Position numbers and translations under genes: made by a program. DNA of 64,000 nt from contig NZ_SLVF01000004.1 in the NCBI RefSeq assembly GCF_004345365.1, positions 124,001 through 188,000 of the forward strand, in the 5' to 3' direction. This document shows positions 7,213 through 15,622 of this stretch, piece by piece. The stretch's first letter is position 1; each line of letters starts with the position of its first letter. This DNA comes from Kribbella sp. VKM Ac-2568 (lineage in GTDB: Bacteria; Actinomycetota; Actinomycetes; Propionibacteriales; Kribbellaceae). The notes below the pieces were generated by a model. That model saw only the letters and a program-made list of their open reading frames with translations, ran no database searches and was not told the DNA's origin.

Positions 7213-8520
7213 ATGGCAGCCCAGGTACCGCACATCCTCGTCGTCGGGGGCGGTTACGTCGGGATGTACACCGCGTACGGCCTGCGCAAGGCCGCTCGCC
7301 GGGGCAAGATCCGGGTCACCGTGGTCGACCCTCGCTCGGTGATGACGTACCAGCCGTTCCTGCCCGAAGCGGCGGCCGGCTCGGTCGAACCGCGGCACGT
7401 GGTGGTGCCGCTGCGGAAGACCCTCAAGGGCTGCCGGGTGGTCACCGGCCGGGTGACCGGGATCGACCATGCGAACAAGGTCGCCAAGGTGATGCCGGAG
7501 GAGGGTCCGGACTACGACCTCGCCTACGACCAGGTGGTCGTCGCGCTCGGTTCGATCGCCCGCACGCTGCCGATCCCGGGGCTGGCCGAGGAGGCTACCG
7601 GCTTCAAGAACGTCGAGGAAGCCATTGCCCTGCGCAACAAGGTGCTCGACCGGCTGGACGTTGCGTCGTCCCAGCCCGACCCGGCGCTGCGCAAGTCCGC
7701 GCTGACCTTCGTTTTCGTCGGCGGTGGGTACGCCGGGGTCGAGGCGTTCGCGGAGCTCGAGGACATGGCCCGCTACGCCACGCGGTACTACGACAACATC
7801 CAGCCCGAGGACATGCGCTGGGTGCTCGTCGAGGCGACCAACCGGATCCTGCCCGAAGTCGGCCCGGAGCTCGGTCAGTACACGGTCGAGCAGCTCCGCA
7901 AGCGCAACATGGACATCAAGCTGGAGACCCGGCTGGAGTCCTGCGAGAAGGGTCACGTGATCCTCAGCGACGGCGACGAGTTCGACTCCGACACGATCGT
8001 CTGGACCGCCGGCGTGAAGGCGAACCCGGCGCTGGCCAGCACCGGCTTCCCGCTGGACGAGAAGGGCCGGGTCAAGTGCCTGCCGAACCTGCGGATCGAG
8101 GGCGTCGAGGACGCCTGGTCCGCCGGTGACAACGCGGCCGTGCCCGACCTCACCTCCGAGACCGGCGCGTACTGCGCCCCGAATGCCCAGCACGCGGTCC
8201 GCCAGGCGCGCCGCCTCGCGGAGAACATCCTCCGGGTAGTCGACGGGCAGCAGCCGCAGGACTACAAGCACAAGTACGTCGGCTCGGTCGCGAGCCTCGG
8301 CCTACACAAGGGCGTCGCCCAGCTGTACGGCGTGAAGGTGAAGGGCTGGCCGGCCTGGTTCCTGCACCGGACGTACCACGTCTCCCGGGTCCCCACCTTC
8401 AACCGCAAGTCCCGGGTCATCCTGGACTGGACGCTGGCGCTGTTCTTCCGCCGCGAGGTCACCAGCCTCGGCAGCCTCCAGACCCCCAATGAGGAGTTCC
8501 GCCGGGCGACTGACTCCTAG
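7213..8520 (+). CDS. ndh: Type II NADH dehydrogenase-like FAD oxidoreductase
   Basis: A 435-residue two-dinucleotide-binding-domain flavoprotein that would pass electrons from NADH to quinone at the inner face of the membrane without pumping protons. ILVVGGGYVGMYTAYGL near the N-terminus is the FAD-binding GxGxxG fold, FVFVGGGYAGVEAFAEL near 165 the NADH-binding fold, and AGDNAAVPD near 310 the C-terminal FAD-contact motif. QHAVRQARRLAENI is the helix associated with quinone binding in NDH-2. ATG 7213 follows AGGGAGA by 9 bases; the in-frame ATG 7171 directly follows the -10 and is less likely. A Rex-like operator precedes it. Its stop overlaps the GH92 pseudogene stop. Confidence 0.88.
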   Translation: MAAQVPHILVVGGGYVGMYTAYGLRKAARRGKIRVTVVDPRSVMTYQPFLPEAAAGSVEPRHVVVPLRKTLKGCRVVTGRVTGIDHANKVAKVMPEEGPDYDLAYDQVVVALGSIARTLPIPGLAEEATGFKNVEEAIALRNKVLDRLDVASSQPDPALRKSALTFVFVGGGYAGVEAFAELEDMARYATRYYDNIQPEDMRWVLVEATNRILPEVGPELGQYTVEQLRKRNMDIKLETRLESCEKGHVILSDGDEFDSDTIVWTAGVKANPALASTGFPLDEKGRVKCLPNLRIEGVEDAWSAGDNAAVPDLTSETGAYCAPNAQHAVRQARRLAENILRVVDGQQPQDYKHKYVGSVASLGLHKGVAQLYGVKVKGWPAWFLHRTYHVSRVPTFNRKSRVILDWTLALFFRREVTSLGSLQTPNEEFRRATDS

Positions 8521-10260
8521 TGGTCCACGGGAGCGGTGCCCCAGTTCAAGGAGGCCGCTCCCATCCGCGCGCTGATCCTGCCGCCGTGAGTGATGAACGA
8601 CACCGGCAGCCAGGACTCGGCGCGCGGTTTGCCGTTCAGCGTCAGCGACTGCACATACTGGTTGGCGTCCGACGTCTCCGGAGCCTCGACAGTCAGCCGT
8701 ACTCCGTTGCTCCGGTGCAGCTCGACCTTCGGGAACAGGGGGACTCCCGACCAGCAGTTCCGCCCGGCCCGGCGTCCGCGGGAACAGTCCGATCGCCGCG
8801 AACACGTCGGGTCATACCTGAGCGCGCTCCCGCCCTTGACCGCCCAGTTCCCGGCCTCGTCGTGGAAGAACCCGTCCAGCCTCTGTACTGCGTTGCCGTT
8901 CATCGCCGCCGCCAGTCCGGAGACGTCCTGCGGGACCATCCACGTGTAGGTCGCGCTCGATCCCTGCGCGAAGCCGACATCGGTCGACGGGGTAAACCCG
9001 GGCTGCCAGGTCCTGTCCGCCTTCCGGGCCCGCTGGTATCCCACGGCCGGGTCGAACGTGTTCTTCCATTAAGTCCCACGCTCTGCCAGGTCGCCGTCCG
9101 GCTGGCCGATCCGCTTCGCCCATTGCGCCAGGGAGAAGTCGGCGAGTGAGTTCTCCAGCGTCTCGGCGGCACCACCCCAGCAGTGGCAGGCATCCTGCGG
9201 CGCATAGTGCTTCGTCAGGTACGTGTCGAGCGCAGGTCGTTGCTCGGTGCATTGTCCGGGGCAATCACCGTCGTTCTCTGCCTCGGAGTTCTGGACGGTT
9301 GCCTGGTGCACCAAAGACGCATAGGCGCCCCGGGCATCGAAGTTTCGCACGCCCATCGCCGCGAATGTCGCGAGCGTCGGCGCCGTCGGATCACCAGTCA
9401 TCACGTGGGTGGCGCCGTTGTTGTGCAGCCAGCGGTCCCAGATCCCCTTGTTCTGCTGGGCGAACTAGGACATCGACTGCGCGAAGTCGCCGGAGATCTC
9501 TGGCTTCAGCAACGCCAGCAACTGGATGTGCGCCCGATACTGATCCCACCCCGAGAACGTCCCGTACTGCGCTCGCTGCCCCTTGGCGAAGCGGTGAATC
9601 TGCTGGTCGCTGCCCAGGTAGCGCCCGTCGACGTCGTTGAAGATGTTCGGCTGCAGCATCGAGTGGTAGAGCGCGGTGTAGAAGGTGGTTCGCTGCGCGT
9701 CCGACCCACCGGTGATCCGGATGCTCTGCAGTTCCTTCTTCCACTCCTGGTAACCGTCGGCGGCGAGCCGGTCGACGGTCGCGCGACGGCTGACCTCGGC
9801 CGCGAGGTTCTGCTCGGCGCCGGCCAGGCTCACGTAGGAGATGCCGATCCGCGTCGGACCTTGGCGCTGGGCGCGAACTCACGTAGCCGCCGGAGCCGCG
9901 GCCCCGCCGATCTGCGCCGGTCAGCACGGACCCGGTCACCTTCCGCTTCGCCGCGTCGATCGAGATCTCCGCGTCCTCGCTACCGTTCAGCGAGTTCGAC
10001 GTGCGGAAGAGGAGATTGGCCGGGCCGGTGGTGGGAAACCCGAACTCGCCGACACCCGCGCGAGTGGTGACCGCCAGGTCCGACTTCACCCCGTTCTCCA
10101 GGGTGACGGTGTACCGGCCGGGCTTCGCGACTTCCTGTGCGTGGCTGAAGTTGCTCGCGTACTTCGTGTCGGTGGTGTCCGCCGTCGGCGACGAGTCCAC
10201 CTCCCCGACGTACGGCACGATCGGGACGTCGCCGGCCGCCCCCGCTCCCTCAGGCTATTC
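8517..10260 (-). pseudogene. Decayed GH92 family glycosidase (alpha-mannosidase-like)
   Basis: Translations in more than one minus-strand frame reassemble parts of a secreted glycoside hydrolase family 92 protein: PYVGEVDSSPTADTTDTKYA and GVGEFGFPTTGPANLLFRTS (N-terminal sandwich domain), RIGISYVSLAGAEQNLAAEV, GTFSGWDQYRAHIQLLALL and DACHCWGGAAETLENSLADF (catalytic part), then LFPKVELHRSNGVRL (C-terminal). There are in-frame stops at 9465-9467 and 9069-9071 and frameshifts near 9850 and 8745. A deletion removes the segment between ALRYDP and FAAIGLFPRTPG. The 5' end with signal peptide is missing, apparently replaced by the response-regulator locus. No product is expected. Confidence 0.85.
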
Positions 10261-10282
10261 CGGACGAGTGACTGGCAGGTGA

Positions 10283-10948
10283 TCAGCGGCTGTCGTCCAG
10301 GAGACCGGCATCGCGCACCAGCAGCGCGATCTGTACCCGATTGTTCAGGTCGAGCTTGGTCAGGATCCGCGACACGTGGGTCTTCACCGTCGGCACGCTG
10401 AGGTAGAGCGTCGCGCTGATCTCCGCGTTCGACTTGCCCTCGCCGACCGCGACGGCGATCTCGCGCTCCCGGTCGTTCAGCCCGTCCAGCCGGCTCGTCG
10501 CCTTGGTCTTGCGCTGGTCGTGCCCGGACGCCGCGACCCTCGAGATCAGCCGCTTCGTCACCGTCGGCGACAACACCGGCTGCCCGCCGGCGACCCGTCG
10601 TACGGACTCGACGATCTCGGCCGGCGGGGTGTCCTTGAGGACGAACCCGGCCGCGCCCGCGCGGAGCGCGCGCAGTACGTGCTCGTCGGCGTCGAACGTG
10701 GTCAGGATGACCACCTCCGGCGCGCTGGGACGGGATCGGATGGTCTCGGTCGCGGTCAGGCCGTCGGTGCCGGGCATCCGGATGTCCATCAACACGACGT
10801 CGGGGGAGAGCCGGTCGATCAGCGCCTGGACGCCGCTGCCGTCACCCGCCTCGCCGACCACCCGGATGTCCGGGGCGCCGCCGAGCATCATCTTCAGCCC
10901 TGCGCGCAGCAGTGGATCGTCATCCACGATCAACACCCGAATGGTCAT
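10283..10948 (-). CDS. NarL/LuxR-type response regulator
   Basis: A 221-residue two-component response regulator. The receiver domain has the acidic pocket VDDD (residues 8-11), phosphoacceptor D55 in VVLMDIRMPG, T in LTTFDA and K in FVLKDTPP. The C-terminal LuxR helix-turn-helix reads LNDREREIAVAVGEGKSN, then KTHVSRILTKL. The start is ATG 10948, overlapping the kinase stop as ATGA; the longer start at 10957 would lie deeper in the kinase gene. It is co-transcribed with the kinase. Target genes are unknown; the kinase operon itself or divergent 12.2 kb genes are possible. Confidence 0.93.
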   Translation of the reverse strand: MTIRVLIVDDDPLLRAGLKMMLGGAPDIRVVGEAGDGSGVQALIDRLSPDVVLMDIRMPGTDGLTATETIRSRPSAPEVVILTTFDADEHVLRALRAGAAGFVLKDTPPAEIVESVRRVAGGQPVLSPTVTKRLISRVAASGHDQRKTKATSRLDGLNDREREIAVAVGEGKSNAEISATLYLSVPTVKTHVSRILTKLDLNNRVQIALLVRDAGLLDDSR

Positions 10949-12087
10949 GCAGGCCACGGTAGCCAGGCGGCGAGGCGGAACTCGCCCTCGGAGGTGCGGC
11001 CGTGCTCGAGGCGCCCGTCGACCAACTGGGCCCGCTCGTGCAGACCGATCAGCCCCTGTCCTTCTCCTGGTCGCCTGCCGTCGGCCGGGTTCTTGACCTC
11101 CACGCTCAACCCGTTGCCCGGAGCACCGACCACCCGAATCTGGACCGGTTCGCCCGGCGCGTGCTTGAGCGCGTTGGTCAACCCTTCCTGCACGATCCGG
11201 TACGCCGTACGCCCGACGTGGTCTGGCGGACTGCCGGTGGCATCGAAGTGCAGATCGACGGGCAGCCCGGCGCGGCGGGAGTCCTCGACCAGCACCGGGA
11301 GGTCCGCGAAGGTAGGCTGCGGCAGTTCGCCGACGGGCGCGCGCAGTACGCCGATCACCTCGCGGAGATCCTGCAGCGCCTGGTGTGCGCTGGCCCGGAT
11401 GATCTCCGCGGCCCCGGCGACCTCCCTGGTGGTCGCATCGGGGCGATAGGCCAGGGCACCCGCATGCACGCTGAGCAGCGACAGACGATGACCCAGCACG
11501 TCATGCATCTCTCGGGCGATCTCCTCCCGAGCTCGCATCTGCGCCTGCTGCGCCTGCAGCCGCGCCACCGTCTCTGCCCGATCCGCCCGGTCCCTGAGCG
11601 TCTGCACCAGTTGGCGACGGGACCGGATGTAGAAGCCCCAGCCGGCTGTGGCCAGGTAGAACGCGACCGCGAAGCCGATGGTGATCCCCAGCGGGTCCTC
11701 TTTCGGGCGGACCTGGACATAGATCAGCAGGCAGAGCGCGTTCACGCCGAAGACCATCCAGGTCGTCCGCCAGGGCCGGTGGATGGCGACGGTCAGCATC
11801 AACAGCAGCGTGGCCACGCCCGCGGTGTCGGAGAAGGTGGACACGAGCGCCGCGACCAGCGCGAGCTGGACCGGCCAGCGCCTTCGGAACCACAGCGCGA
11901 GGCACAGTGCCATCCCGGCGAAGAAGTCGAGCGCGAGCAGGTCCGGCGAGATCGGGTCGTGCCGTCCGTCCTCGTACAGCAGGAAGCCGCAGATCACCGC
12001 GAAGGCAAAGGCCAGGGTGTCCACGACCCAGTCGCGCGCGCTGCGCCTGGGACGGCGGCCTGCGCTGCGGATGTCGGTACCGGCCAT
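10945..12087 (-). CDS. Sensor histidine kinase (HisKA_3 type)
   Basis: A 380-residue membrane sensor kinase of the NarX/DesK-like class. About five hydrophobic segments occupy residues 20-155. A short coiled region follows, then the HisKA_3 dimerisation domain with phosphoacceptor H195 in AREMHDVLGHRL. The HATPase_c domain has IVQEGLTNALKHAPGEPVQI (N box) and GLIGLHERAQLVDG (G box). There is no recognisable extracellular sensor domain, so the signal is probably sensed in the membrane. Overlap with the response regulator (ATGA) shows translational coupling. Confidence 0.92.
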   Translation of the reverse strand: MAGTDIRSAGRRPRRSARDWVVDTLAFAFAVICGFLLYEDGRHDPISPDLLALDFFAGMALCLALWFRRRWPVQLALVAALVSTFSDTAGVATLLLMLTVAIHRPWRTTWMVFGVNALCLLIYVQVRPKEDPLGITIGFAVAFYLATAGWGFYIRSRRQLVQTLRDRADRAETVARLQAQQAQMRAREEIAREMHDVLGHRLSLLSVHAGALAYRPDATTREVAGAAEIIRASAHQALQDLREVIGVLRAPVGELPQPTFADLPVLVEDSRRAGLPVDLHFDATGSPPDHVGRTAYRIVQEGLTNALKHAPGEPVQIRVVGAPGNGLSVEVKNPADGRRPGEGQGLIGLHERAQLVDGRLEHGRTSEGEFRLAAWLPWPA

Positions 12088-12190
12088 AGGTCGAATCTAG
12101 CCAGCTCAGGGCGCCTCGAGGGTCCGCCCGGCCCGTCCGGATACCGAAGTCGTGCGGAGTCGAGACTTTGGTCCGGGTAGGTTTCCGCCC

Positions 12191-12697
12191 ATGAGTCAGC
12201 TCGCCGTCACCGTCATCGGCCCGGACCGCCCGGGCATCATCGCCGACGTCACCGAGGCCCTCGCGCAGGCCGGGGTCAACCTCGAGGACTCGACCATGAC
12301 GCTCCTGCGCGGCCACTTCGCGATGATGATCGTCTGCTCGGGCTCCCTGCCCGAGGTGAAGGAGGCGGTCGAGCCGCTCCGCGGGGAACTCGTCATCACG
12401 GTGCGCCAGATGGGTCCCGAACACGCCCACGCGCCGATCGGACCGCCGTACATCCTCAGCGTCCACGGCGCCGACCGCCCCGGCATCGTTTCCGCGATCA
12501 CCCGGATGATCGCGTCCGTCGGCGGCACCATCACCGACCTGACCACCCGGCTCAGCGGCCAGCTGTACGTCCTCACGGCCGAGGTCGAACTCCCGCCCAC
12601 CGCCGCGCTCGGCATGCTGCAACGAGCCTTGGAGATCACAGCCGAGGAACTCGGCGTGGGCGTCACCCTGCGCCCGGCCGAGAGCGACGACCTGTGA
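12191..12697 (+). CDS. Tandem ACT-domain protein (GcvR-like regulator)
   Basis: A 168-residue protein made of two ACT domains. AVTVIGPDRPGIIADVTEAL begins the first (residues 5-70) and LSVHGADRPGIVSAITRMIA the second (from about 92). Proteins with this architecture bind amino acids and act as regulators, GcvR of the glycine cleavage system being the best-known relative. ATG 12191 is chosen because the MSQLAVTV start fits the family; the upstream open frame has no ribosome site. It overlaps the deformylase start by four bases (GTGA), so the two are coupled. Confidence 0.85.
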   Translation: MSQLAVTVIGPDRPGIIADVTEALAQAGVNLEDSTMTLLRGHFAMMIVCSGSLPEVKEAVEPLRGELVITVRQMGPEHAHAPIGPPYILSVHGADRPGIVSAITRMIASVGGTITDLTTRLSGQLYVLTAEVELPPTAALGMLQRALEITAEELGVGVTLRPAESDDL

Positions 12698-13260
12698 CTC
12701 TCGGACACCTCAACCACGCCCTAGCCAGCTGGAGTCCAGCCCAGCTCGGTATCACCGGAGATGTCCTGGAGGTGGTCCGCGCCCCGCACCCAGTACTCGC
12801 CAACGACGGCGCCGAGATCGACCCCCTCGACCCGGTGATGGTCACCCTCGCCGCCGACCTGGTCGCCACCATGCGCGTCTCACCCGGCTGTGTCGGTCTG
12901 GCTGCACCCCAGGTGGGTGTGGCGGCCCGGATGTTCGCCCTCGACGTGACGGGCCACCCCAAGACCCGCACCTGCCACGGCGTCTTCGTCCTCTGCAACG
13001 CCGTCGTAGTCGAGGCCACCCGCAAGGAAAAGGCCCGCGAAGGCTGCATGTCCGTCCCCGACCTCACCGGCGACGTCAAACGAGCCACCCGCCTGACCGT
13101 CACCGGAGTACTCCCAGGGACCAAAGACGAGGTAACCCTCACCACCGACGCCTTCGAAGCCCGAGCCGTCCAACACGAAATAGACCATTGCACCGGGCAG
13201 CTCTTCCTGGACCGGGTAGCCGGCGCCCACGCCATCTACCCGCGCAAGGTCTACCTGTAG
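12694..13260 (+). CDS. def: Peptide deformylase
   Basis: A 188-residue metalloenzyme that removes the N-formyl group from nascent proteins. All three motifs are present: GLAAPQVG (68-75), EGCMS (116-120, Cys ligand to the metal) and HEIDH (161-165, two His ligands and the catalytic Glu). The GTG start overlaps the ACT-protein stop. The pair with an ACT-domain regulator is unusual for the housekeeping def gene, which normally sits with fmt, so this may be a second deformylase. That last point is inference since the rest of the genome is not visible. Confidence 0.93.
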   Translation: MTLGHLNHALASWSPAQLGITGDVLEVVRAPHPVLANDGAEIDPLDPVMVTLAADLVATMRVSPGCVGLAAPQVGVAARMFALDVTGHPKTRTCHGVFVLCNAVVVEATRKEKAREGCMSVPDLTGDVKRATRLTVTGVLPGTKDEVTLTTDAFEARAVQHEIDHCTGQLFLDRVAGAHAIYPRKVYL

Positions 13261-13463
13261 GTAGTTCCAGCCACCCACCCAGCCCACGGGTAACTCGATC
13301 GACCTGGCGGGCCGAACGAAGGTGATCCGCCGGCCTCCCGGGGCGCGAGCGGCGTACAGGCGTCTTCGGGGCACATCCAGCGCGGCGAGCCCAGACTCAC
13401 CCCACCCATCCTTACCCTGTGTCCGTGGCCAGGTTCTACTTGTAAGGTGCTCCTCTGGCTCCT

Positions 13464-13544
13464 GCCCGGGTGGCGGAACGGCAGACGCAGCGAGCTTAAA
13501 CCTCGCAGCCGAAAGGCATACGGGTTCGAATCCCGTCCCGGGCA
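13464..13544 (+). tRNA. tRNA-Leu (anticodon TAA), bldA type
   Basis: Acceptor arms GCCCGGG (13464-13470) and CCCGGGC (13537-13543) pair perfectly and are followed by discriminator A. The anticodon stem GCGAG/CTCGC encloses loop CTTAAAC, giving anticodon TAA. The long variable arm GCC-GAAA-GGC marks a class II tRNA, and the T arm is ACGGG-TTCGAAT-CCCGT. CCA is not encoded. It reads UUA, the rarest leucine codon in high-GC actinomycetes; in Streptomyces this tRNA (bldA) limits expression of developmental and secondary-metabolism genes. Confidence 0.93.
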
Positions 13545-13823
13545 CTTGCGGGTCTGACCTGCGCAGATGCCGCCCAAGAAATATCAGCCCGGCTGGAAAC
13601 AAGGCCGCCATGGTTGCAAGGGTGGTTGCAGTTGTCACCGCATGATGCCCACAGCGCCTCCCCGGACCCGCCACCCCACAGCCTGCGACCCCGCTCCGGA
13701 CAGCTTCCTGACACGGAGGGGAGTCAAATGCGTGCGTCGGTTCGTGCCTACCTGCCGGGAGTGTCATGGGGTGGTTCAAGGCGTGCGGTGGGAGAGGGTT
13801 CAGCGCTCGAAGCGAACCTGAAC
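13545..13823. other. Intergenic spacer after tRNA-Leu
   Basis: I see no recognised gene. A possible 36-residue frame at 13728-13838 (+) has a good ribosome site (GGAGGGGAG) but a composition and sequence I cannot match to anything, and its end runs through the arsR promoter. No repeat of the tRNA 3' end was found nearby, so there is no sign of an attachment site. Confidence 0.4.
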
Positions 13824-13864
13824 GCTTATGTACCTTGACGATTACATAAGCCCGTCGATACATT
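13824..13864 (+). promoter_or_regulatory. arsR promoter with 9-bp inverted-repeat operator
   Basis: GCTTATGTA (13824-13832) and TACATAAGC (13843-13851) form a perfect 9 bp inverted repeat with a 10 bp spacer. It overlaps the -35 TTGACG (13835-13840); GATACA or TACATT near 13857-13864 would be the -10. An AT-rich dyad on the promoter of an ArsR-type gene is typical for autoregulation. Confidence 0.72.
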
Positions 13865-13870
13865 GATCGA

Positions 13871-14197
13871 GTGGAAGCAGTATTGCGGGCACTGGCGGAC
13901 GAGAGCCGGCGCACGGTGCTAGAGGCGTTGGCCAACGGGGAAGCGACCGCGGGTGAGCTGGCGGCCCTGCTGCCGATTGCCCGCCCGGGCGTGTCCCGGC
14001 ATCTGCGGGTGCTGCGTGAGGCGGGTCTGGTCGAGGTTCGCCAGCAGGCGCAGCGGCGCATCTACGGCCTCCGCCCGCAGCCTCTCGCCGAGGTCGATGA
14101 ATGGCTGGGTCGATACCGGGCCTTGTGGGAGCAGCGGCTGGACGCCCTGCACACCGAGGTCGCCCGAGGAAAGCACGAACAGAGGAGCACCAGATGA
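13871..14197 (+). CDS. ArsR family winged-helix regulator
   Basis: A 108-residue regulator with the ArsR winged helix: LRALADESRRTVLEALANGE, GELAALLPIARPGVSRHLRV (recognition helix) and LVEVRQQAQRRIYGLRP (wing). No CxC or other metal-binding cysteines are present, so it belongs to the non-metal branch often paired with SRPBCC proteins. The GTG start lies shortly downstream of the inverted-repeat promoter. It overlaps the next gene by ATGA, making a coupled two-gene operon that it probably represses. Confidence 0.9.
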   Translation: MEAVLRALADESRRTVLEALANGEATAGELAALLPIARPGVSRHLRVLREAGLVEVRQQAQRRIYGLRPQPLAEVDEWLGRYRALWEQRLDALHTEVARGKHEQRSTR

Positions 14198-14769
14198 CCA
14201 AGAGCACAAAGGAGCACCGGATGACCGACAACGCAGGTCGCCGTACCCGCGTCCTGGGCAGGCTACGATCAGCCGATGGCACGGGCGTCGTACGCATCGA
14301 GGACCGCTACGACACCGATATCGACGACCTGTGGTCCGCCCTCACCGATCCGCGCCGTCTAGCCCGCTGGTACGGCGAGGTCGAGGGTGACCTCCGCCGC
14401 GGCGGGCAGTTCAACGTGTACCTCGAAGCCGCTGGCTTGCACGGGGTCGGGCGGGTGGAGGTGTGCGAACCCCCGCGGCGGCTGCAGGTGGTGACCAGGG
14501 AAACCGACGAGTCCTGGCAGCAAGGTGGTGGCGTGCCGCCCTTCGACCAGACCCTCGAGGCAACGCTGACCGCCGACGGAGGCCAGACCATCCTGGTCAT
14601 TGAGACCCACGGCATGCCCTTGGACAAGATTGCCTTCTACGGGGCCGGGTGGCAGATCCACGCCGAAAATCTGGCCACCTACCTCGCCGGGCGCGAGCCC
14701 GGCGACACGGAGGCGCGGTGGAATGAGCTCGTCCCTCGCTATCAGGAGCTGGCAACAACCATCGGCTAG
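14194..14769 (+). CDS. SRPBCC (AHSA1-like) domain protein
   Basis: A 191-residue protein with the START/SRPBCC helix-grip fold, AHSA1 branch. VRIEDRYDTDIDDLWSALTD, RRLARWYGEVEGDLRRGGQF and LEATLTADGGQTILVIETHG are the recognisable core strands. Family members bind small hydrophobic ligands. The pairing of ArsR with AHSA1-like proteins is very common in actinobacteria, and the ligand protein is often proposed to modulate or detoxify the inducer. ATG 14194 overlaps the arsR stop; ATG 14221 with GGAGCACCGG upstream is an alternative start. Confidence 0.88.
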   Translation: MTKSTKEHRMTDNAGRRTRVLGRLRSADGTGVVRIEDRYDTDIDDLWSALTDPRRLARWYGEVEGDLRRGGQFNVYLEAAGLHGVGRVEVCEPPRRLQVVTRETDESWQQGGGVPPFDQTLEATLTADGGQTILVIETHGMPLDKIAFYGAGWQIHAENLATYLAGREPGDTEARWNELVPRYQELATTIG

Positions 14770-14904
14770 CACCGCCACAGCGTCCGGGAGCGACGCAAGG
14801 GCCGTTCTGCATCTTTGTGGGCGATGTGACGCAGCGAGCCGCTGGCGATCGTCCTGCAGCAGCCGTGTCGCGAGCCGGATGCTGAAACCATCCCGGATCT
14901 GTCC

Positions 14905-15382
14905 ATGGCTGTTCAGAGGGTGAGTGCCATGCGGAAAGTGCTATCGCCAAGAAGGCTGCGATCGCCGCCACTGTCGGGTTTGCCGGCCTGGCCGTCTTCC
15001 AACTGACGCGTGCGGCGGGCGCCCCGCTCGGGGAGGCGGCCTGGGGAGGAACAACCGGGGGGCCAACTCTCGGCCGGCCTCCGTGTCGGCAGCGCCATCT
15101 ATCGTCGTGTACGCCGTCTCTGCCGCGCTGATCCTGCGGCGCGCGAGTGTCCGGGTCCCTTGGCTTTCCCGCGGAGTTGCACGGATCGGCTCGTGGGTGC
15201 TCGTGGTGCTGCTGACGCTTGGAACGGTGGCGAACATCTTGTCCCAAAGTCCGTGGGAACGGTTCCTGCTCGGCCCAGTCACGTTCGTGCTGGCCGGATT
15301 GTGTTTCGTCGTTGCTCGCAGCGCCGCGGACACCGTCGCCTCTGCGTCCGAGAGGCCCGAGCGCCAGCAGGCTACGCAATGA
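14905..15382 (+). pseudogene. Frameshifted small membrane protein
   Basis: Three plus-strand frames have to be joined to recover one protein. AIAKKAAIAATVGFAGLAVF with LTRAAGAPLGEAAWGG lies at 14940-15055, SAGLRVGSAI near 15075, and IVVYAVSAALILRRASVRV with GSWVLVVLLTLGTVANILSQ to 15382. The product would be a four-helix membrane protein of roughly 150 residues, resembling uncharacterised actinobacterial proteins. At least two frameshifts (near 15060 and 15095) make it non-functional unless the assembly is wrong there. The start is unclear; ATG 14905 and ATG 14929 are in a different frame. Confidence 0.6.
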
Positions 15383-15622
15383 GCAACACCGCTCACAGGT
15401 CCTGAGCTGGAAGACTTCTACGCCGAGCACAAGGATTGGGTTGAATACGCCGGACTGGTTGACGCAGTGCAGGACCAACTCTCAGAAGGGCTGCAACAAG
15501 AGGTTCTACACAGACCTGACCATGCCGGTCTTTTCAAGATGGGCATTCCTTCGGATGCGCTGGCGGCTTCGCGCGGCCTAGCGTCGGTGTCTGAAGGTTC
15601 CCCTTGGAGGTCATCACCATGA
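15383..15622 (+). pseudogene. 3' remnant of an unrecognised gene, overlapping the methyltransferase start
   Basis: An open frame without a start codon encodes about 79 residues containing ELEDFYAEHKDWVEYAGLVD and FKMGIPSDALAASRGLA. The sequence looks like real protein (charged, amphipathic), but I do not recognise the family. A TGA at 15380-15382 ends it upstream, while ATG 15379 opens another frame (MSNTAHRS), suggesting a frameshift or deletion. Its stop overlaps the next ATG as ATGA, so it was probably the upstream partner in an operon with the methyltransferase. Confidence 0.45.

Noticed and set aside
13464-13544. tRNA-Leu as an integration site for an island (13.5-19.6 kb).
   Set aside because: I found no integrase and no second copy of the tRNA 3' end, so no attachment site can be claimed, although the neighbouring DNA does look accessory.
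13728-13838. A 36-residue frame with a good ribosome site upstream of arsR.
   Set aside because: The sequence matches nothing I know, and its 3' part is the arsR promoter and operator; left as part of the spacer.
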